In this document: in pieces, positions 1-11,284 of the stretch
Layout of the letters: each line of letters opens with the position of its first letter
Numbering within the stretch: position 1 is the stretch's first letter
Assembly: GCA_030533445.1 (NCBI GenBank)
Contig: CM060081.1
Coordinates: 16,581,655 to 16,645,654 of the forward strand
DNA length: 64,000 nucleotides
DNA from: Cyprinodon diabolis
Lineage: Eukaryota; Chordata; Actinopteri; Cyprinodontiformes; Cyprinodontidae
Direction of reading: 5' to 3'
Made by a program: the position numbers and the translations under genes
Notes under the pieces: generated by a model
The model's database searches: none
Seen by the model: the letters and a program-made list of their open reading frames with translations, nothing else
Told to the model about the DNA's origin: nothing

Positions 1-72
1 TATCATTTGAAAAGTGTTGTCATCTATGATTGATCATTTTTGCACTTTGGCTATATGAATGGGAATTTTCAG

Positions 73-3000
73 ATAAAACGACTCATTGACAAGTTCATTA
101 GAAAACAAGAAACCATCAGCCTGGTGGTGGTCCCATGCAATGTAGACATCGCCACCACAGAGGCCCTAAAGATGGCTCAGCAGGTAGATCCTGATGGAGA
201 AAGGACTCTCGGTAAATACTTGATATGTTTTGCAATGACCAAATGGTTCTCTGTTACGTACTTAAAAAACAAATATTCCCTTGTTCTCAGGTATCTTGAC
301 CAAGCCTGATTTGGTGGACAAAGGCACGGAAGAGACAGTGGTAGAAATAGTCCACAATGAAATCATCCAACTGAAAAAGGGCTACATGATCGTCAAGTGC
401 AGGGGCCAGAAGGAGATCACAGAGAAGGTGTCTCTGACTGAAGCAATAGAAAGAGAGAAAGACTTCTTTAAAAATCACGCATATTTCCAGTAAGTTCATC
501 CGTTTTGTACCACCAGGTGAACATTCCATGTTGTAGAATGTCTTTTTATTTCATTTCTTTTTTTCATTCTTTCCGCAGTACTTTGTACAACGATGGTCAG
601 GCCACTGTTCCCAAACTAGCTGAGAAACTTACTCTTGAACTGGTGCATCATATTGAGGTGAGTCATTATCTTTATTTTGACAAATGACTACATTTTTAGG
701 ATGTCTGACTCCTGATTTGGGATTTACAGAAATCTCTACCTAGACTGGAGGAGCAGATAGAGGAAAAGCTGAAGCAGACTCAGGCGGAGCTGGACCGATA
801 CGGCAATGGACCCCCCTCTGATGCGGCAGAGAGACTTGTCTTCCTGATTGATGCGAGTTCTTACACTGTTGGGTCCTGCATTATCCCTTTAAAAAATAAC
901 ATAACTATAAAAAATGTTCTCTACAGAAAGTGACAGCATTCACCCAGGATGCCATCAGTCTGACCACGGGAGAGGAGCTGAAGTGCGGAGAGAACCTCAA
1001 TGTCTTCTCTGTTCTTAGAAGAGAGTTTGGGAAATGGAAGGCCCACCTGGACCGCTCTGGAGAAAACTGTGAGTTTTTCTCTTTTCATCAGGCACACTGC
1101 TGTACCCTAACATCTGTGTGACATGTTCTTTTTTTGTGCAGTTAACAAAAAAATTGAGAAAGAGGTGGAGGAATATGAGGAGAGGTATCGTGGAAGGGAA
1201 CTACCAGGCTTTATCAACTATAAGACGTTTGAGGTGATGGTCAAGGAGCAGATCAGACAGCTGGAGGAACCAGCCATAAGGAAGCTTAAGGATGTTGGAG
1301 GTGAACACATCTTTTAGCATTGCTGGAATATTTTCTCTGCTTTCATGCCACAAAATGTCTTTTTTTTTTGTTTGGATTTTATGTGAAAGATCTGAACATG
1401 CAGTAAATAATGGAAAAGTAGAGGATGCATATGTCTGCCTCCTCTTCTTCGCTGACACTCCTGAATAGAATACAGTTGCCTTCAGAAATAACTGGATTAG
1501 TAAATCTAGAGGTTAGAGAACATTAGTGAAGCATCATGAAAAACCAAAGAGCGCAGCAGGAAGACAACATTTATGGAAGTGTGGCAAGAAGAGACAATAA
1601 TCTTCAGGGTTCTAAAGCCACATCCAACCCAGTGGAACATCCCTGTTGATAATAGTCCTGCAAACAATGTAGAGGCTACTTATAGACTGCACAAAGAAAT
1701 AAATCCAACCAGAACTGGTATTCTGATTCTAAAAAGTTTTTAGTCTTTTTTTATGACTAAAACATATCAACTATATATTCCAATATGTCATTTCAAAGAA
1801 AGTTTCACTTTCAAACCCAATTTGTACACTGAGAGATGCTAAGTGGTACATTGGGAGCTGCATCATACTGTGGTGTGATTTTCTTCACAAACAATAATAC
1901 TAAAAGAAAAGCTGTTAGAGGTTGCAGAAGGCTGTGCAGGTTGCAGAATATTAAAACTTAAAATACTCAAAAAACAAAATAAAACCCTAAAAACTGCATT
2001 TTGACAAATAAGTTTAGACTTTTTGTCTACCCCATAAATTGTATTTTCATCCCTCCCTCCATCCATCCATCCATCCATCCATCCATCCATCCATCCATCC
2101 ATCCATCCATCCATCCATCCATCCATCCATCCATCCATCCATCCATCCATCCATCCATCTTCTTCCACGTATCCGGGGTTATCGTGGGGGTAGCAGCTTC
2201 AGTAGGGAGTCCCAGACGTCCCTCTCCCCATCCACTTGGGCCAGCACCTCCGGGGGAATCCCAAGGCATTTCCAGACCAGCAGAAAAATATAGTCCCTCC
2301 AGCTTGTCCTTGGTCTCCCTCTGGGTCTCCTCCCGATGGGACGTGCCTGGAACACCTCACCAGGGAGGCGTCCAGGAGGCATCCTACCTAGATGCCTGAG
2401 CCCCCTAAACTGGCTCCTCTGGACGTCCTCCCCGGATGACTGAGCCCCTCACCCTATCTCTAAGGGAGAGCCCAGACACACTACGGAGGAAAGTCAAGAT
2501 AACTGCGCAGAAAACTTAAGAGTGTGATTCCTCTGTAGTTCCTTTTTAAATAGGGGGATCTCGAACCCAGTCCGCCAGTCCAGAATCGGTTTGAAGCCGA
2601 AAGGAAGTCTTTCTCCATGACCTCTTCGAGCTCCTCCCATGCCCAAAGTTTTTCTTCAGCGACCAGCCAAGCCACCTGCCGCTTTGACTGCCAGTACACA
2701 TCAGCTGTTTCCGGAGTCCCACAGCCCAATTAAACCCCATAGGACTTCTTCAGCTTGAGAGTTTCCCTCACCGCTTGTGTCCACCAGCGTGTTGGGGGGT
2801 AACCTCCGTGACATGAACCGACAATCTTGCGGCCACAGGTCCGGCTCACCGCCTTAACAATAGAGGCCCGGAACATGGTCCACTCAGACTAAATGTCCCC
2901 CACTTCTTTCGGAACGTGTTCAAATCTCACCCAGAGGTGGGAGTTAAAGCTCCATCTCACGTGGTCTCTTACAGACGTTCCCGACAAACCCTCACAATAC

Positions 3001-5749
3001 GTTTGGGCCTACTAGGTCAGACCGGCATCCTCCATCATTGGAGTTTCCTCATCACCAGGTAGTTGTCGGTGAAAAGGTCAGCACCTCTCTTCACCCAAGT
3101 GTCCAAGACATGCAGCCACAGATCAGATGAAACAACAACAAAGTCAATCCTTGAACTGCCGTTTAGGGTGTCCTGGTGCCAAGCACATATGCACCTTATG
3201 CTTGGATATGGTGTTCTTTATGCACAATCCATTATGAGCACAGAAGTCAGACAACAGAACCCACTCAAGTTCAGGTCAGGTGGGCCATTAAGAGATAGCC
3301 AGGTAAGTCTAGCTGGAACCTCTCAACCTAAGCTCAGGCTCCTTCCCCACCAGAGAGGTGACATTCCACATCCCAAGAGCCAGCTTCTTCAGAAAGCCAA
3401 GGTCCCCGCCCTGGACTGCCACCCATCACACAATGCACCCGACCCCTTTGGCGCCTCCTACAGGTGGTGAGCCCATTAGCAGGGGAACCCACATTTCCTC
3501 CCTCGGGCTGTGCCCAGCCGGGCTCCATGGGTAAAAGCCTGCTCACCAGGCACTCGCCAGCATGGCCCACCTCCAGGCAAGGCTCCTGAGTGGGGCCCTG
3601 GCGACCCACATCCATGCGAGGGAACACAATGTTCATTTGTCTTGCTCATCAAAAAGGGTCTTAGGGCTTCTCTTTGTGTGGTCCCTCACATAGGACCTGT
3701 CTGCCTTCGGTGACACTACTAGGAGCATTGACAGCATAGCTCTTTGGGTCATTGGGACACTCAAACCCCTCCAACACGATAAGGTGGATGCCCAGGGAAG
3801 GGATTTCTTAAGTTACATATTCTTTGACTTTATTGCTCAAGGTTGGTTTCCAAACAAGATCACAGGAATATAACTAAAAGCAGCCTTTGCTTTGTTTCTT
3901 CTAGATGCTATTAAGAAAGCCTTCATCCAATTGGCTGCTGAAAGCTTTGCAGGGTTTCCTAACCTTTTGAAAACAACCAAGGTAGGAGTTTAGCTCAGCT
4001 TCAGATACACCTCACATTACGTGCTGTCTAACCATAATATATATCAAGACTTTGGTTCAATACAAATGGAGATGTGAATTTCTTCAGGCAAAGATTGAGG
4101 CCATTAAGCAACAAAAGGAAACTTGTGCTGAGCTGATGCTGAGGACCCAGTTCAAGATGGAGCTGCTCATTTACTCCCAGGATAAGACCTACAGCAACAG
4201 TTTGAGTGAAATCAAGAGGGAGGAAGAAGAGAATAATGAAGACTTCAATTCAGGAAGGAGCGTTGTGTACTGCATGGATAATTATGCAACGCTTCAGGAG
4301 CTGATGGTGCATCTTAAATCATATTATAAGGTAAGTTTTGATTTAGCGGCATAATCCATGCCAGCACTTCAGATTTGACCTTTTGCCTGACCTTTCTTTT
4401 TTAATCACATCATGGTATTAATCAGTATGTTTACAGATTTCACCTCTTGAATTTGAAAGCAGCTCCAGTCAGGAGATTTGTTTTTATGGCGTTAAAGTCT
4501 AAAAAAAAATGTGATTTCGAAATAACAAAGTAGATTCCATTTTTCTTAGCTTACATTGCTCTTGGGTTTTTCCCAAATTCACCCGTGACCAGGTGAACAA
4601 TCCCCTTGAGATGAGTCTTCTGTGATCTGTAGTCAGGGAAAAAAGCAGTAGGTCCTCAGAGAAGCTTAGCCTAACTGGAACAAAGCCTGATTTTCCAGTC
4701 AAAGTCAGTTCCTAAATATGTTTGTTTGAATCATATACTTTTCCTCATTGGTATAACTTTGTGATAAGCTGCCGCAAGTTTTTGTTTTTTTCCTAGACAC
4801 CTCTGACATTTGTTCAGAACACCTGAAGATCCTTCCCAAGAGATCTTTATCATATCAAACCTGGTTCATAATTGAAAGTGCAGAACAAACAAAGACATTA
4901 AACAGCCTGGGCCAGAACCGTTCACTTTCCTCTCCAAGAGACGCTCTAGCTGAAACTGAAGGTGTTTGAGGCTAGATTTCCCAAACAGCTTATTTGTGAA
5001 ACAGGCCAGTGGAAAGCAAACAAAAGGAGTGGCCCAATGCAAATTTCTCCTCTCTTGTTCTGTTTTTCCTCCCTCAGATTTACATTAGGTACTAAAAATT
5101 TAGATTAATCCAGAAACTCTTTCCTTAAACTTTTGGTAAATGTAGGATCTTTTAATCTGTTTTAGTATACTGCACCTTCAATCCTAAGGGATTCATCCCT
5201 TTAATCCCACAGCAATAAATTTGCCCTTTCTGCCTAAATTTCGTTCTCTGGAATGAAATTAGCTTTAGCTTTTCCGTTATTGTTTCTCTTTGTTTAACTT
5301 AGTCAAATAATTAATAGATTAGTATTTAAGATTTTGGATTGCCACATTTAATTTCCCTTTGGGATCTATAAAGTATTTTTGAACTGAACTGAAAAACTGA
5401 TTCCAACTCATCAATCTATATTTCACTTATTCAACCTAGATAGGGGCATTCCTACAGGTCGGATAAGGGTTGACTTCTTTTTTCTGAGAAGCATCCAAAC
5501 CTTTTCTGCCTGTTTCCCTGACAGATAGCGGGAATCCGTCTGGCTGACCAGATCCCGCTGGTGATCCGCTATGAGATGCTGCAGGAGTCTGCCAGGCAGC
5601 TGCAGAGGGAAATGCTACAGATGCTTCAGGACAAGGAAAATGTGGACTTCTTGCTGAAGGAGGACTATGACATCGGCAGCAAGAGGACCAATTTGCAGAG
5701 TCGCATGAAGCGCCTCATGCAGGCCCGTGCATATCTGGTGGAGTTCTAG
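73..5749 (+). CDS. mx: Mx dynamin-like GTPase, 3' part (461 codons, N-terminus outside window)
   Basis: Interferon-induced large GTPase that in vertebrates oligomerises and restricts viruses in cytoplasm or nucleus. Nine exons are seen: 73-211, 291-489, 579-657, 730-852, 927-1068, 1142-1300, 3905-3981, 4088-4330 and 5525-5749. They sum to 1386 nt including the stop codon. Exon 1 here codes the dynamin-signature stretch ending [16 protein letters not shown]. The G4 motif TKPD lies at 299-310. The middle/stalk region follows, with the Mx-typical [10 protein letters not shown] in the 1142 exon. The loop-rich stretch [11 protein letters not shown] is in the 4088 exon, and the last exon is the GTPase effector domain ending ARAYLVEF. 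The G1-G3 motifs must lie left of the window. The intron after 852 has a GC donor, and the intron 1301-3904 holds a LINE. I see no canonical AATAAA in about 450 bp after the stop. Similarity to vertebrate Mx runs along the whole visible length; which fish paralogue it is cannot be told. Confidence 0.94.
2050..3810 (-). mobile_element. Internally deleted APE-type non-LTR retrotransposon in Mx intron, antisense
   Basis: Read on the minus strand this is a LINE. At about 3250-3040 are remnants of an apurinic-type endonuclease (WHQDTL, then [11 protein letters not shown]). Around 2545 is the start of a reverse transcriptase (NYRGITLLS). At 2382-2179 is the C-terminal motif [15 protein letters not shown] followed by a stop. 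A TGGA tail ends the element (2055-2158 on +). Most of the reverse transcriptase is missing and frames are broken, so the copy is dead. This resembles the very common teleost RTE-like family; the clade name is from memory of the family, not from a search. Confidence 0.8.
2055..2158. repeat. (ATCC)n microsatellite, LINE 3' tail
   Basis: About 26 nearly perfect tetranucleotide units. The tract abuts the 3' end of the antisense LINE, so it is best read as that element's tail. It gives artefactual open frames (His-Pro-Ser-Ile and Asp-Gly-Trp-Met repeats). Confidence 0.95.
5190..5400 (+). repeat. Short LINE-like 3' end in last Mx intron
   Basis: The segment ends with TTTCCCTTTGGGATCTATAA followed by AGTATT and a degenerate GAACT run. 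This is the terminal signature of several teleost non-LTR elements. No coding remnant is visible. The rest of this intron (4331-5524) shows nothing recognisable. Confidence 0.4.
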
Positions 5750-6145
5750 ATGTTATACTGCCTTCCAGGAAGAGGGTAGCTTTTGTTCTGCGCATACTGT
5801 AAGATGCTCCCTGATAAACTTTACATTTAATTTCTTTACAGCACAATGTTCATTTAAGGACCTAAAATTTTGTGACGGGTAGTTTAGCACAAAATATATT
5901 GTGCAATATCTATAGGAATTACAACTATTGCCATTAGCTAGGTTTACATTTTTTCTTCTGTTGTACACATTTGTTGTAATAGAATACTTTTGTCTGATTT
6001 CAGTGAACCACTTGGAGATCATTTGAATAATATTTGAAGTAAATCAAGTCTTTCTTGTGTAGATGTTAAATACCTTCAAACAACCAACTTAAAGGAAGGT
6101 AAATGTACTGATCTTACCACTGACACAATGAATTGATAAATAAGC

Positions 6146-6163
6146 TCCAGCGCCCCCTTGTGT
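6146..6163 (-). promoter_or_regulatory. Candidate CTCF site between mx and thoc7
   Basis: The minus strand reads ACACAAGGGGGCGCTGG, close to the vertebrate CTCF core (AGGGGGCGC preceded by CCA-like bases). It lies about 400 bp after the Mx stop codon. This is a motif match only; no occupancy can be inferred. Confidence 0.45.
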
Positions 6164-6257
6164 AGATTTGATCAAATAATCAATTAAGATTAGTTGCCCC
6201 TTAAGGAAGCAGTTGAATATATATTCTTTATTCACATCACTGATCATTTTTAGACTC

Positions 6258-6292
6258 AGTCTATATATCTATATATATCTATATATATATCT

Positions 6293-6335
<43 letters not shown>

Positions 6336-6358
6336 GATATATATATATGTATATATAA
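6258..6358. repeat. AT dinucleotide-rich microsatellite
   Basis: TATATC and (TA)n repeats, imperfect. A short inverted repeat follows (AGTAGTTTATATATAAACTACT, about 6366-6388). Confidence 0.85.
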
Positions 6359-6389
6359 AGAGAGATAGTAGTTTATATATAAACTACTG

Positions 6390-7215
6390 TCTCATCCACC
6401 CATCTACTCCAGGGCAGGGTGGGTGGTTCCTTCATCTCAAACTCAGGTCTTCTACCAATAGCCTGGGAGCTTGAGGGTTCTTTGCAGTATCTTAGTTGTC
6501 CCTAGAACTGTGCATTTCTGGAATGAGATCTCTGATGATTCTCCAGGTATCTGTTGGAGCCACTTTTCCAGTGTAGGGGTTACTGACCCCAGTGCTCTAA
6601 TCACCAAGGGCACTAAAGTCGCCTTCACCTTCCACCTTCTGGTTCTTCTCTGAGGCTTTGTTTTTTTTCATGATGTTCCATTATTTGGGATAGCCACGTC
6701 AATCACTATGGCTGTCCTCTGCTGCTTATCAATGATCACGATGTCCAGCTGGTTGACCACAACCATTTAATCTGTATCAGGAAACCAAACAGGATCTTAG
6801 CTTTGCGATTCTCCACCACCTTCGTAGGTGGCTTCTATTTTGACCTGGGGGTCTGCAGCTTGAATTCTGCACAGCTATTTCTGGACACATAACCAGCCAC
6901 TTTTTATGATGTTCCATGTATTCCTTTCCTGCCACTATGTTACAACCTACTGCAAGATGGTGGATTGTTTCGGGGGCCTCTTTGCATGGCCTGCATCTGG
7001 GATCTTGCTGCTATGGTAGATCTTGGCCTCTATTGCTGTGGTGCTCAAGGTCTGCTTCTGTGCTACCATGATCAGTGTTTGTGTGCTGTTCTTTAGCCTG
7101 GACAATCTCCAAGCACTGGTAGGATTTTGTCATTTCACCTACTTCAGCTATCTGGTACATTTCACACAGAGGTTTTTCCTCCTATAGTGGCTCCTCCAGT
7201 TCCTTCCTTCCTACA
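6390..7215 (-). mobile_element. 3' end of a LINE with restriction-like endonuclease, antisense, degenerate
   Basis: Translating the minus strand in pieces gives a C-terminal LINE domain. A cysteine-rich segment lies near 7010-6950, then a nuclease-like core around 6757-6692 reading LDIVIIDKQQ and then VIDVAIP. Here D...(I)D matches the PD-D/E type catalytic region of R4/Dong/Rex6-like elements, with the usual Pro-Asp changed to Leu-Asp. Frames are interrupted by stops and small deletions. It fills most of the mx-thoc7 spacer. Clade assignment is from known family architecture. Confidence 0.65.
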
Positions 7216-7288
7216 GACTATGCAAACTATTATTCAGGAATTATAGGATTTAAGAAACCAATAATGTGAAAACAGATGGTTTCTGTAC

Positions 7289-7481
7289 TTTATTATCAAC
7301 AATGTTGTGATCTTTTGTTGTAATCTTGTGTTATAAATTGTTTTCGTGTAAGCACCTTATCCATTCCCTTACTCCCTGCCAAAGGGACTCTAGATGAAAA
7401 TGAGCTCTTAAGGTAGAATCTGGGGCAGTGCATCTTTGATGTAAAGTTAAATAAAACAAATATGGTTATGTCAACTTTATT
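7289..7481 (-). terminator. thoc7: Candidate poly(A) signals of thoc7
   Basis: Two AATAAA hexamers on the minus strand, at 7481-7476 and 7294-7289, lie 87 and 274 bp after the thoc7 stop codon. Either would give a short 3' UTR. No transcript evidence is available here. Confidence 0.5.
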
Positions 7482-7567
7482 AATAAACATGATACAAAAA
7501 AATTATTCCATAGCAAAGTTGGTTCCTTTTAAATTTTAGATCCATTTAACTAATGATTTGTGCGCAT

Positions 7568-9828
7568 TCATTCTCCATTCCCTGCAGGGCTCTCCTGACA
7601 GTGGTCGTCACTGTCTGACTTCTCGTCATCTAGAAAAGGTAATTAGAAGGCAATTTAGAGAGGACATCCAGGACTGCAGTTTAAAGTTTAAGTACCGTTA
7701 AATAAAATAAGTACTTACTCTCAAGCGTCTGCTGTAGCTCCTGAATGGTGGTCAGAAGAACATGGAACTGCTTCTTCCTCAACTCCAACTAAACAGAACA
7801 CAGTTGTCAGAATAAGAAAGCAACATACATCTGAACATAAGAGATAACAAACATTGTTTACCTTTGCATCAACATTCTCCTTAATGTGCGACAGTTGTTG
7901 GAGTTCTTTGTCTAATGCCTCAAGCTGCCTGTAAGCAAACAAAACTAAATGAAAAAGAATAAAAACACTAATGAACAGCATAAATGTAATTATAAAAGGC
8001 TGACTTACTTGAGGGTTTCATGCCGGTCCGGATGCTGCTGGATAACCTTTGCTAAAGCATCATATTCTGAAAGGGAACAAAACAGTTAAGCATGCAAACT
8101 TTCACAATAATCCAAAAACCTAAACATAAAAAGTTCAAGTAAATCCCTAAACAAAATACAGCCTTTTGAAAGAATGTGATCGGGTGAAACCTATATAGTT
8201 TTTTTTTTCGGTCTAAGAGCATTATGTATGATAATAATCTATATCATCACTGTCTAACACAGTGGTAGAAGCTTTATGCAGTGGCCTTTTCTTTAGCAGG
8301 GGCAGGCATGATTGATTTGATGCGTAAATTAAATACAGAAAACTGTCAAAAATTACTATTCTTCATCTGTACAGTAAATAATGAGTAATATTCAGTCTCT
8401 AGATGTGCATAGAGGGAGGAAGTTATCCACAGTTATAGCTTGAAACTATAATTGTAAAGGTAGCACAAGAAAGTATTAGTTCATTAAGGGGTCTGAATAC
8501 AGAGGCATGCTGCACTTTTTAGATTATCATCCTTTTTTAAGAAAAGGCTTGAAAACCATAAATCATTTTCCTTCCATGTTGCAGTTATGCACACTTTATG
8601 TCGGTATAACACACTAAACCCCTCCAAGGTTTTGTAGATATATTGAAAATGTCATCAGTTACTTTAAAGTTGCTGAAAGAGCATAAAACTTAACTTTACC
8701 TTGACGATTTTTCCTTATTCTCTTTGCCCTCTGTATGTCCTTTTTGCATTCTGCAATCTTGTCATGAGCAGACTTAATGCTTTGTTCTTCAAAACAAAAA
8801 AACACACACTGTTTTTAAAAATGATTTGCCAAAAGAGGATTTAAGAAAAACCAAACCTTACCTATGTTTGAGTAGATCTTCTCGTAATTCTCCATTTCCC
8901 TCAGATTCATGTCGTAAACCATCAATGTTTTCCCCATGGAAAACTCACACTGAGCCAGAGTACCCAGCATCCTCTGATACTGGGTAAATCTACAGACAGA
9001 CAGATAAAAGCTAGATTCTAAAAACATGCTTCCTATGCACATTTTATTTTCCACACCTACTTGGTCTGAAACATCTTGTCCTCCTTTATTTGCATGCAAA
9101 GTTCTAATACAAAAACTCAGTAAATATAAAAGAATGGATTAAACATTTACACATGGATTTATGGCTTTTTTGTTGGATAGTAAGGAATTTGATCGGAAAG
9201 GGAACAAGTGCTGAACATATCAGATCCTATATTTGTGTTTATACAGACTTTACAAGTATCTTTTGAGTAAAATAAGTGTAAAGTATAATGGAGCCATCAT
9301 TTCATCTGTATCAAGATTGTTTCACGGCTCCTTATCTACCAACTTGTAATATTTATAAGTGTTGGCCTGTTTTATTATTTTTACCATCGGTGTTTTATTG
9401 TTTGTGTTGAAACATAGCGGACTAGAGAGTGTATTTAGTGCATTTAGCTCACCCTTCATCTGGGCTCCCAGGGGATTGGCACCATTTAGTGAAGCTCTTC
9501 AGTAGCAGGTTGATTCTGCGGTCATCTCCAGCTCCATCACCGTCAATCAGAAGGCGCTTTCTTATAACTTCATCTGTAAAACAGACAAGGGAGGTAAATG
9601 AGTCTACAAACACACAGGCTAAAAGTTAGCTTCTGGCTTAGCTAATCAGGGTTAGCATCTTGGTTTATAAGTTAACTTCTGAGAACAGAATTTAATGAAT
9701 TGTGATAATGGAACCGATTAGTTATGCTAATACTTCACATCGTTTGGTATGAGTCAACAAAACATATTTTAATAAAAAGATTAAGAGAATAAATCGAACT
9801 ATCACTTACCGTCAGTAACAGCCCCCAT
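7568..9828 (-). CDS. thoc7: THO complex subunit 7 homolog, 203 aa, complete
   Basis: THOC7 is a small coiled-coil subunit of the THO core of TREX, which couples nuclear transcription to mRNA export. Eight coding exons (minus strand): 9828-9810, 9573-9453, 8989-8862, 8786-8700, 8066-8009, 7928-7862, 7788-7719 and 7629-7568. They sum to 612 nt, 203 residues plus stop; the human protein has 204. The start is fixed by MGAVTDDEVIRKRLLIDGDG, identical to the vertebrate N-terminus. Then come QYQRMLG, CEFSMGKTLMVYDMNLREME, and a long charged helix (KKDIQRAKRIRKNRQEYDAL, HPDRHETLKQLEALDKELQQ) expected to form the coiled coil. An acidic tail follows, SDSDDHCQESPAGNGE. All introns are GT-AG. It is divergent from atxn7, as in mammals. 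Confidence 0.97.
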
Positions 9829-9985
9829 GTTGTGATTGAAGGTCTTCTTCTGCTTCTCGCTCAGACGTAGTTTCAACCGATGCTGCCCCCTCTGGAGTTC
9901 AGATGGACCTACCGCGTGTTGTTGTTGTTTCTTGTTTTAATGGGGGTTGACAAGCCACTTATTGGTGGACCTACCACGTGGGAAG
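9829..9985 (-). promoter_or_regulatory. thoc7: thoc7 5' UTR/promoter with E-box and CCAAT
   Basis: Upstream of the start codon, 9961-9965 is an inverted CCAAT box (CCAAT on the thoc7 strand) and 9975-9980 is a CACGTG E-box. The phrase TGGACCTACC(A/G)CGTG occurs twice, near 9905 and 9967. No TATA box is seen. Motif-level inference only. Confidence 0.45.
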
Positions 9986-10082
9986 GTCGAGCAACATTTA
10001 TCTTTATTTAAATTGAATGTTTAAAGAAAAAAAAAGAGATAAAATTATTCCGTCCATTATAATTCCATATGATTATGTGTTT

Positions 10083-10373
10083 ATATGGAGGGCCAACTCT
10101 GCCGTATTTAAAAATAAATACAGAAATAAATAAATGCTCAATAAGTAAATAAGCATACAATTAATTGCCCCCAAAATACAATAAACAAATAAATGTAGGT
10201 AGAAATACGATAAATGTATATATCTCTTTTAATTAGCTTCTTTATTTATTCGCCTTTGTAATAATTACCCTATTTATTAATTGTCAATTATAATCTTCAA
10301 CTTTATTTATATATTACTTATTCATTATTATTATATTTATTATTATTATTGCATGTGAGTTGGTCCTCTATAG
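10083..10373. mobile_element. AT-rich MITE in the thoc7-atxn7 intergenic region
   Basis: Ends are inverted repeats: TATGGAGGGCCAACTC at 10084-10099, and its near complement GAGTTGGTCCTCTATA at 10357-10372. The interior is made of AAATA and TTATT runs, typical of non-autonomous DNA transposons. No clear target duplication is seen and the superfamily is not assigned. Confidence 0.65.
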
Positions 10374-10549
10374 TGACAAATGTAATGTGTGTCAAAATAA
10401 GAAGACATTTGTAAATGTAAAGAAATGGAAAAATAGCAAAAGAGATAAGATAAGAAAGGAAGAGCATTATATAAGGTACAAAAATCAGTATTAAATAGAA
10501 TCATAAGCAATAATAATAAGCAATAATAATAAGCAAAACAGAAGGGAAG

Positions 10550-10998
10550 AAATCATCAGATTAAGAGTGGGTCATGCCTATTTAATTGAATTGTTATATT
10601 TAATAGATAGGGAAAAAAATATAAATGTGAAGGATGTGGAGAAAAAGAAAATGTAAAACATGTACTGATGAACTGTAAAACTTATGAAAATGAAAAATTG
10701 ACAAGGATGGTTGGAGGGACAGGCAAAGAATGGAGTCTTAAAGGGATATTGGGAAATGAAAGAAATATAAAGGATTTTCACAGGTTAAGGAAAGCATTAT
10801 TTATTTATCTACAGAATACAAAATCAAAAAATAGAATTTGGTGTAAAATAATGTTGCTACACACTCATGTACAGGAGGTGGCGGTATGCATCTTAAAGTT
10901 GCTTGCGATCCGCCATAAGAGAAAACAAGAAGAAGAAGAAGAAGAAGAAGAAGAAGAAGAAGAAGAAGAAGAAGAAGAAGAAGAAGAAGAAGAAGAAA
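10550..10998 (+). mobile_element. LINE 3' end with zinc-knuckle remnant and (GAA)n tail
   Basis: The + strand codes a C-terminal LINE remnant, CEGCGEKENVKHVLMNC (Cys-x2-Cys-x6-His-x4-Cys), preceded in another frame by a GHAYLIELLYLI-like segment. Then comes a 3' UTR with GGTGGCGGTATGCATCTTAA and a GAA tail (10926-10997, about 24 units). This matches the I/Nimb-type LINE 3' end common in fish. The 116-residue poly-Glu frame here is an artefact of the tail. Confidence 0.7.
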
Positions 10999-11179
10999 AA
11001 AAAGGCCAATCAAAATAATAATGAAAGCTGCAGAAAAGTATCTTGAGTTAGAGATTTAAACTGGGAAATGGTGGAAAAACATGATGGAAAAACCAATAGG
11101 ACCATCAGAAACTGGCAGAGTGAGGATGACTTTAAGATAAATTAGAAATCTGATTAAGTATTTATAATAATAATAATAC

Positions 11180-11252
11180 ATTTTTAGTGTCGGTAATGCA
11201 CTTAAACTAGTTGGCCAACCGCCTCACAAGAAGAACAAGAAGAAGAAAAAAG
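11180..11252 (+). mobile_element. Second fragment of the same LINE 3' tail
   Basis: TGTCGGTAATGCACTTAAAC, then TTGGCCAACCGCC and an AAGAAGAACAAGAAGAAG tail, repeat the terminal structure of the element at 10550-10998. It ends only about 35 bp before the probable atxn7 first exon. The stretch 11000-11180 between the two copies shows nothing else recognisable. Confidence 0.6.
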
Positions 11253-11284
11253 GGCCTTTAGACTGAACGATGGAGGAAAAGAAT

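Noticed and set aside
2001..2399. His-Pro-Ser-Ile repeat protein (also at 18091-18423)
   Set aside because: Translation of ATCC microsatellites.
9880..9895. CTCF-like site in the thoc7 5' UTR (CCAGAGGGGGCAGC on minus)
   Set aside because: The spacing upstream of AGGGGGC is one base short compared with the consensus.
10668..11018. 116-codon frame ending in a poly-glutamate run
   Set aside because: Made of a LINE C-terminal scrap plus its GAA tail; not a host protein.
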